NCBI RefSeq assembly: GCF_018873765.1 | Contig: NC_057921.1 | Location: 64,903,557-64,967,556, forward strand | Reading direction: 5' to 3' | DNA length: 64,000 nt | Source: Telopea speciosissima | Taxonomy: Eukaryota; Streptophyta; Magnoliopsida; Proteales; Proteaceae | In this document: positions 58,301 to 64,000 of the stretch, piece after piece | Layout of the letters: each line of letters opens with the position of its first letter | Numbering within the stretch: the first letter of the stretch is position 1 | Notes under the pieces: generated by a model | Told to the model about the DNA's origin: nothing | Databases searched by the model: none | The model's input: only the letters and a program-made list of their open reading frames with translations | Program-made: the position numbers and the translations under genes

Positions 58301-61050
58301 CAATCATTATAAAAACGAATAGCAACAGAGAAAAAACAAGAAGTTGTAAAAGATTTTAAATCAGACCAAACTAGGAAATTATCCCCCCTTGCCTTTGTTT
58401 AAACTGAAAACTGACCCAACGTAATTGACAATGCCAGAAGAAAGAGGGGGGAGGGGAGGGGAATAGAGTATTTGGCTTTACTCTTCGAAAATGGTGCATA
58501 AAAAAATACACAAAAAGAACATAATAGGATTGATCCATACATACCATCAACAAGTAGCATATCGCCCACTTCTACATCGTTAACAAAATCATCATAATTT
58601 ACACTGACACATGCCTCTGTGCCAACGCCTCTTCTAATGGTGAAAGTGAATTCCTGGCCAGTGACTAATGTAATTGGCTGAGGTAAGTCACCACTTCTAA
58701 CTTCAGGGCCCTAGAAGAAAGAACAGTCAGAAGAGTAGTGCATGAACCAATAAATTCCATATTCACATACACCACGATTTTATGAAAGATTGATGGACAA
58801 CTATAAATAACCATCACCCCAAAAAAAAGAGCACCCTCATGACCATACCCCAAATCTGATTCATGACCTTTACAGCTCTATCTAGAAGGTCGAGATTGAG
58901 TTGGTCATACTTCAACCCAAAGAAGGATGGAGTTGAATATACCACTGCATAAACCAGAACCATTTTTAGGGGAACTAGTGCCTGTTGCAGACTTGTGGGG
59001 CAAGCCACTCATTAGACAGGCCACACCTTGAAGATTACTGAGGTGAAAAGATACACAATGGCATGATGCTAAACATCAAATTTAGCAAGTCCATCAGGAT
59101 AGTAAAGAAAGAAAAAAGGTATAATGGTGTTGCACTTTGAAAAGTAAAAACCTTGTTATAACCAAAGTTAGTGAAAAATAAATTGTAACCTTACTTTTTT
59201 GCCGTTTTAGTACATAAACTTCTTTCTATGTAAAATCCTGTCATTTCACATGTGTATTTGAAAAATGTGCAAACCAATGACAACTCTTGAGAATGACATA
59301 ATGGTAGCCACTTTCAAATTCTTTTCAAAACTCTTTTTTCCACCTACTTAAAAAATTTTGAGAATAAGACAAGAGGCAATCGAAAGAAGGTTACAACTTC
59401 TCCATTCTACACTTTGGTTACAACAAGATGCATCCTTTTCAAAAGGTAAACTGGTATAGATCTCCTCCATCAAATGTATGATACCAATATCTTCACGTTT
59501 GTGAGTAGCCTTTTTGATCCTAAACTTTTGCATGGTAAGTTAAAAAAACATAAAAGAAGGAAGCATTTTTTTTCTTTCTGAACAGGGTGGGAGGGAGGAG
59601 GGACTTGCCTTCGTATCAAGCATAATCGCAATGACATTGTCTTTGGATTGAGTATTGTATTCTTTAACCAAGTCAATAACTTTCTGATGAGAAGAATGGT
59701 CTCCATGAGACATATTCATCCGAGCAACGTTCATACCGGCTTCAGCTAATTTCCATATCATTTCACGAGTGTTGGTAGAAGGTCCAATTGTGCAGACGAT
59801 TTTTGTCTTACGCCTTACTGCAGGCTTTGCCCACATGCCTACTGATACATCCCCATTCTGAATGTCCTGGAGTTGCTGAAACTCTTCCGCTCTCTGTTCA
59901 ACAGTGAAGACCAGCAACAAGTGAGTACAAGAACATTGTAACAAGAAGTTTTTTGGCATGATCATCAGAGTAATGTCAGATGTTGCATCAACTTCACAAG
60001 TCACGGCATATAAATTTCATTTTTAAAAACCTTGTCATGCCATTGCAAAAGCTGTAAAGAGTCATGAAAGACAAACTTTGTTTTTTAGTTTTAAAAAAAG
60101 GGTAGAGTATACCTTGAGTGCAGATGAGTAAAGAACACAATACTTGGAGAGAGACATGAACGTCATAGTGTTACTACTTTCTGCTATGCCACCGATATCA
60201 TTGTGGGGGTGGGGGTGGGGGTGGGGGTGGGGGTGGGGGGGGTGGGGGAGAGAGAATTTGGATCCTCTACTGCCGAGCTGCCCGGCAGGACCGTGCTGCC
60301 CAGACACGGTGCTGCACGCAATGTCCGCCTTACCCCTGCCCAAACGCCTTTCCGAGTGGGGGTAAGGCAGTCATTGGGCGCAGCACAGTCCTGCCGGGCA
60401 GCTCGGCAGTAGAGGTTCTGGAAGAGGGGGGGGAGGCAGTACCCCCGTTGACCTAGGACTTAATAAGCATCACATTTCCAAATAAAATGCAGAACACTTC
60501 ATAATTACTTACAATTAAGTTAACTGAATTAAGATTTAAGATAGAGTAATTCGGTTTTCATTGTTTTGTGCTAATTATATGTATATATGTAAAGCCATGA
60601 CTATTGACCACGATCCAAGAAAAGCAAACAAAGAGCAAAAAGCAGTGCAGAATTTGTATGCATTTCAGTGAACGTAATCATCAAGAGACAGATCCAACGG
60701 AGCTGAGACTCTGTACATGATTTAAAGAGAGGACAGGGAGCAGAAGACAAAACAGAACATCTCCAAACGAGGAAATAAACCATGACAAAGAGTTTTAATT
60801 TTAATAACTAAATTATAACCTTAGGTACGTCTTGTGGCGAAACTGGGAGAACTTCTGTCTCAACTCCCGCAGATCTCTTCGCCGTGATGGGAATGCAGCG
60901 AGCGATTCGATCAATCTTTCGTTCTTTTCCAGCAATTTTTTTCGCCGGGAATCTGAAATGCATGAGCTTCTCGACAGGATTCTTCTTTGATTCATAACCA
61001 GGGTGCACAAAGGAGCCATTTACGGATCGAGTAACTACAACTTGCGCCAT
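46384..61050 (-). CDS. Plastidial pyruvate kinase, beta subunit (PKP2/PKP-beta type), 12 exons
   Basis: Converts phosphoenolpyruvate and ADP to pyruvate and ATP in the plastid stroma, feeding fatty-acid synthesis; it works in a complex with alpha subunits. Coding exons on the minus strand: 60820-61050, 59609-59893, 58545-58710, 51319-51453, 51037-51147, 50830-50918, 50670-50732, 50302-50477, 48961-49063, 48697-48845, 47984-48092, 46384-46491. They total 1725 bases (574 residues) with phases that join in frame. Exon 1 starts [13 protein letters not shown] and encodes the transit peptide. Exon 2 has [28 protein letters not shown] and MLDTK, joined to [10 protein letters not shown]. Exons 6-7 give [16 protein letters not shown] and [15 protein letters not shown]; exon 8 has [14 protein letters not shown]. 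The end is [17 protein letters not shown]. Intron 2 uses a GC donor (AAG|GCAAGT). Intron 3 is about 7.1 kb because of a copia insertion. All other borders are GT-AG. The ATG at 61050 was preferred over one 19 codons upstream because it matches the family start. No defect is seen. Confidence 0.96.
47533..47875. mobile_element. Solo LTR (copia-like) in intron 11 of the pyruvate kinase gene
   Basis: A 343-bp unit beginning TGTTAAAG and ending TGTTACA, flanked by the 5-bp repeat AAATG (47528-47532 and 47876-47880). It has the usual LTR layout of a promoter-like region and a transcribed tail in plus orientation. No internal retrotransposon sequence remains, as expected after recombination between two LTRs. 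It lies about 110 bases from exon 11. Confidence 0.75.
51762..51928. mobile_element. MITE, AAGGGAAAAGGCT family, in pyruvate kinase intron 3
   Basis: Left end AAGGGAAAAGGCTGGGCACA, right end CGTGCGTATCCCTTTCCCTT, an inverse pair. The copy at 7205-7352 has related ends. GC-rich centre, non-coding. Confidence 0.55.
52230..52472 (-). repeat. 3' LTR of the copia element
   Basis: 243 bp, TG...CA type ends, roughly 95 percent identical to 57672-57914. The element reads on the minus strand, so this is its downstream LTR. Confidence 0.9.
57672..57914 (-). repeat. 5' LTR of the copia element
   Basis: 243 bp, partner of 52230-52472 and upstream in the element's own orientation. It is followed directly by the primer-binding site. 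Confidence 0.9.
59165..59395. repeat. Uninterrupted relative of the repeat that received the copia insertion
   Basis: Lies in intron 2 of the pyruvate kinase gene. It contains TTGTAACCTTACTTTTTTGCC, AATGACAACTCTTGAGAATG, CATAATGGTAGCCACTTTC and GCAATCGAAAGAAGGTTAC in the same order as 52080-52229 plus 57915-58010. It shows how the copia target looked before insertion. Confidence 0.6.
60203..60245 (+). repeat. (GGGGGT)n microsatellite in pyruvate kinase intron 1
   Basis: Six to seven near-perfect GGGGGT units starting after CATTGT. On the gene's own (minus) strand it reads CCCCCA. The plus strand has at least six runs of five G, enough for G-quadruplex folding. The long open frames across it are artefacts of the repeat. 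Confidence 0.85.
60253..60423. mobile_element. Long-hairpin MITE, sister of 30024-30212
   Basis: AATTTGGATCCTCTACTGCC, GAGCTGCCCGGCAGGACCGT, GCTGCCCAGACACGGTGCTG share sequence with the element at 30024. The inverse arm (GCACAGTCCTGCCGGGCAGC, TCGGCAGTAGAGG) lies at the other end. Located in intron 1 of the pyruvate kinase gene. Confidence 0.7.
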
Positions 61051-61127
61051 CGCAGGAGGACTCGTCGAGGGAAGAGATGAGGCGATGAAGGTTGAAGTAT
61101 CAAACAACTCGAACAGTGCTCAGCTTC

Positions 61128-61143
61128 TGTGTCTCTATAAAGC
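61128..61143 (-). promoter_or_regulatory. Putative TATA-like box of the pyruvate kinase gene
   Basis: On the minus strand CTTTATAGAGA lies about 85 bases ahead of the ATG at 61050, within a plausible distance for a short leader. It is a weak match, and a TATA-less start is possible. Confidence 0.3.
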
Positions 61144-61523
61144 TCGCTGTAGGGAAATCGCCGCCAACTGAAACAGGATTTAAGATGGGAGCCCAAAACT
61201 TTGTTTACATCGAAAAAAAGTGATGCTTTTCCCAGTTTAGCCACGTTATTCAAAACGGTAGGCTTTTTCAAAAATGCTTTTTTTTTTAAAAAAAAATCTC
61301 TGTCCGAGAGCGTATCAAATGCCATCATTTGCACATTTCACAAGGGTATGGCAGTCATTCCCCATGTGGGGCACCGGGCAGGATTGAGCTCCTCTCAGGG
61401 AACCCAGGGCACAGGGCACACACTTCTTTTTTTCAGAAAAAAAATAGAGATGAAGTTCCGTGCTGCCAGTGTGGAGGGGATCTCTCATACCACACGAATT
61501 ATTATTGTGTCAAATACTTGACG

Positions 61524-61625
61524 CGATCAAGTTTGCATAGTGCGGCTGGGCACCGCCCATGTGTGCACAGTGCGCCCCATCATGCACACATGGGCAGTGC
61601 CCAAGCGCACGATGCAAACTTGACC
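61524..61625. mobile_element. Short hairpin MITE, ATCAAGTTTGCAT family
   Basis: The left arm CGATCAAGTTTGCAT, CTGGGCACCGCCCATGTGTG is inverse to the right arm CACACATGGGCAGTGCCCAA, ATGCAAACTTGACC. The 7-bp direct repeat CTTGACG flanks it (61517-61523 and 61626-61632). It interrupts another repeat whose halves (GATCTCTCATACCACACGAA and GATCCCATACCACACCAATG) lie on either side. Confidence 0.65.
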
Positions 61626-61763
61626 CTTGACGTGGTAATGATCCCATACCACACCAATGGTGACATAACAAATGATATCGTTCTCATGGGACCATATTAG
61701 CCAAAGAGAGAAAATAATAGAAACTCCAATGTGAGAATGCATACGATGCATAAATGGGAAACT

Positions 61764-61901
61764 TCTTTTTTTTTTTTTTTGGGGGGACAGGACTAAATCC
61801 CCCGGGGCTCATGTAGCGCCCAAGGGGGGAGGCTGAGTCGAACTCAGGACCTTCAACTTCCTTGGGCTTCGTCCCTTGCAAATTATGCTACCCCTTGGGG
61901 T
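61764..61901 (-). mobile_element. tRNA-derived SINE with target duplication
   Basis: On the minus strand it reads GGGGTAGCATAATTTGC (A-box-like) and GAGTTCGACTCA (close to the B box), then a short body and an A-run (T-run 61765-61780 on plus). Direct repeats TGGGAAACT flank it (61755-61763 and 61902-61910). Together these features define a short SINE of about 138 bp. Confidence 0.68.
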
Positions 61902-61910
61902 TGGGAAACT

Positions 61911-62352
61911 ATGTTTTTTTTATGAAAAGAGAGGATTCTTGAGCAAACGTTGTAGATGAGTGCATCAATGAGATGCGACGAAATAATATCATGTAGAGGA
62001 GGGCACCGAAGTTATTTCATGTGTTGCTGGTCGAGAGAAATAGACACGCATGGTGCTAGCCTTTGGCAGTTTAGAGAATCTTTTTTATTTTTCTTGTGTG
62101 TATGTGCGTCTCTCTTCTTCGTATAAAATGATCCCACTACCCTCCCATCCATAATACCTTTTTATTGCACCTAATTGGTGTGTTCCCCTACGCCATTTGC
62201 TCAGATAATCCTTAGTCTCATCAAAGTTTGTGCTGCGTGTTTTTTTCCATAGAGTGTACTTTGCATTGTGAATCAATTTTCACCCACAAGGATTTCTTTT
62301 CTTTTTTTTTTTTTGGGTAACAACCCATAGTGACTTAATATACTCTTACCTT
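61911..62352. other. Intergenic, no gene recognised
   Basis: AT-rich sequence between the SINE and the next MITE. Short open frames only. Confidence 0.35.
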
Positions 62353-62667
62353 GAGGCCTCATTTGTTTAGAGGAAAAGGTGGGGTGGGATTGTTAGGAAG
62401 ATGAGATCCACATGTTGGTGGGGTTTTGTGGGGTGAAAAATGTTGAGATAAAGTTGTTTTTCTATGAAGAGTAATCAAATGGTTGGACTTTGGATAAATA
62501 TGGGATTTTGAAGTGTCACATCAATAGACAAAATAATTAATGATGTCCCCTGAGGTTTTGTAACTTCACCACCTCAAATAAAACAAACAAAATTGTGATG
62601 GAATTTGGAAGTGTCACGCCAATATTTTCCCACCCTACTTAAGTACCCTCTAAACAAACGGGGCCGA
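62353..62667. mobile_element. MITE, GGCCTCATTTGTTTAGAGG family
   Basis: The left end GAGGCCTCATTTGTTTAGAG, AAGGTGGGGTGGG is inverse to the right end CCCACCCTACTTAAG, TCTAAACAAACGGGGCC. The GGCCnnnTTTGTTTAGAG terminus is common among plant MITEs. A target duplication was not resolved. Non-coding. Confidence 0.6.
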
Positions 62668-62974
62668 TGGTTTTGTGAAAAGAAAGATTGTTAAATGGTT
62701 TAATTGATCACGTGTCAAATTTAAAACTAGTTCATTTATATTCTATCCATATATAGGCATGAACCCTTGTGTTAATCCAAGTATTATTAGTATTTATGCA
62801 CCTTTCGAAGTTTTAAACCTTATTATTAATACTTATTTTATCAGTTGGCCAGTTCCATCTAGGCTCACGTTTAGCATATATGCAATAAATATGGGTCTCT
62901 TTATTCATAAATTTCAGCCCCATGTGACTTACCACATAATAAAATTGATTGTTCAACCATAAATTCTGCAATGA

Positions 62975-64000
62975 ATGAGTTTTCTTTTTCTTTTTTTGTG
63001 GTAAATATATGTTTATTCAGTGGAATGTGAGGGGCACGCCGCTAATGGCTTACAAAACTCCATTAGCCACGGAGCGGAATCCGGCCATACAGTTGTACAT
63101 TCTAACGACAGGGATTTCCTTGCTAAAGAGTCTGCCAGAGCATTGGACTCTCTAGGAACATATAGGAATGAGCAAGAGAGCAAGTAGGACGAAAGCTGAT
63201 CAAGTTATGTCCTTGATTATAGCTTTAAGGTGGAGGGGTGTCCTAGTAGAGGGATCATTGATAAAGTTAACGACCCCTTTGTTATCGGATTCAACTATGA
63301 GATGATCTACTGCTTGACCGATCCCTTCCAGAAGCCCTCCCCGAATAGCTAAAGCTTCACCCACCTCAATCTCCTTGAAGTAAGTCACCTCCGATTTTGC
63401 TAGGAGAACTTCACCCTTTGAGTTGCAGACAGCGACTCCAACACCTGTTTTTCTTGAGATTGGATTTCTATCAGCATCGCAATTGACCTTTAACACCCTC
63501 GAGGGGGGAGGAACCCAAGAAGTCTTGGTAGGAACCGGATGATTGTCTGTCCTCTTAATAGTAACAGCAGAGGGTTGATTTACTTCTTGGAATTCCCCAA
63601 AGGCCTTAATGGCTCCACTAATCACATCAGTAGGAGACCAATTCTTGGTGCCAAACAGGAGCTCATTTCGAGTTTTCCACAAAAACCACAAAAAGAAGTT
63701 GATCAAGCCTTCCAAGTTTCGGCCTTCCTTCTTTCCCAGGCATTGGTACTCCTTCCAAGCTCCAATAAAATCCGAGACCGTGGTGTGTCCTCTTTTTACC
63801 ATGTTGATTCCTAGAGGGCTCCCAAACCACACTGATTGCGCAAAAGGACACTGAAGTAGGATATGCTCTATAGTTTCTGGTGCGTCACCACATCTCGTGC
63901 ACATTGGATCCACAGGCACCTGGCGCCTTGCTAAGCCCTCCCCTATAGGTAAACCATTTGCACATGCACGCCATTGAAAGGACCTAATCTTGGGGAGAGA
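62975..64000 (-). mobile_element. 3' part of an L1-type LINE (zinc-binding plus RNase H), runs off the window
   Basis: The minus strand encodes, from the window edge, PKIRSFQWRACANGLPIGE and then PVDPMCTRCGDAPETIEHIL, the zinc-binding segment after the reverse transcriptase. About 90 residues later comes the RNase H domain (VLKVNCDADRN, VGVAVCNSKGEVLLA, EALAIRGGLLEG, LIVESDNKGVVNFIND). The main frame stops at 63200-63202. The expected tail (YVPRESNALADSLARKSLSL, ending at a TAA at 63013-63015) continues in a shifted frame, so one frameshift is present. The first Asp box reads NCDAD where DGS/DGA is usual. A short A-rich tail ends near 62978. Reverse transcriptase and ORF1 would lie beyond 64000. 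Confidence 0.85.

Noticed and set aside
60144-60412. Gly/Val/Trp-rich open frames
   Set aside because: They are produced by the GGGGGT repeat and the hairpin MITE, inside a pyruvate kinase intron.

Overview
The window is nuclear DNA from a flowering plant. It holds spliced genes with plant-type exon structures (plastidial pyruvate kinase, dirigent protein, class III chitinase, a loricrin-like Cys/His-repeat protein), a nuclear tRNA-Cys, and a dense load of plant transposons. I cannot name the species. Nothing looks organellar or bacterial.

Layout. 0.66-2.72 kb is a Mutator-like element (Pack-MULE) with a 9-bp target duplication. It has captured pieces of two host genes, a plastidial omega-3 desaturase and an LRR receptor kinase. 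2.8-11.8 kb is intergenic and packed with small non-autonomous DNA elements, including a hAT-type element inserted into another copy of its own family. 11.85-23.5 kb is a tandem segmental duplication of about 4 kb, each copy carrying one class III chitinase gene. The second copy was later invaded by a second Pack-MULE (18.41-20.27 kb) and a 0.42-kb MITE, the first by two other MITEs; each copy preserves the empty sites of the other. 23.5-36.6 kb contains SINE and MITE material, a dirigent gene (27.95-28.51 kb), tRNA-Cys (29.83 kb), an orphan CACTA end (34.8 kb) and a 656-bp hAT element. 36.8-44.0 kb is a gene with a cluster of ACGT promoter boxes, a long leader and an uninterrupted 690-codon frame for a nuclear-type Cys/His-repeat protein with an EAR-like motif. 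46.4-61.05 kb (minus strand) is a complete 12-exon gene for the plastidial pyruvate kinase beta subunit. Its introns have taken in a broken copia element, a solo LTR and several MITEs without disturbing the exons. 62.9-64.0 kb is the 3' end of an L1-type LINE that runs off the window.

The host genes do not form a pathway. The chitinases and the dirigent protein are secreted, defence or cell-wall proteins; pyruvate kinase supplies plastid pyruvate and ATP for fatty-acid synthesis; the Cys/His-repeat protein looks regulatory. The most informative features are the two Pack-MULEs with gene fragments, the natural empty sites, and the contrast between nearly identical chitinase coding sequences and much more diverged flanks, which points to gene conversion.
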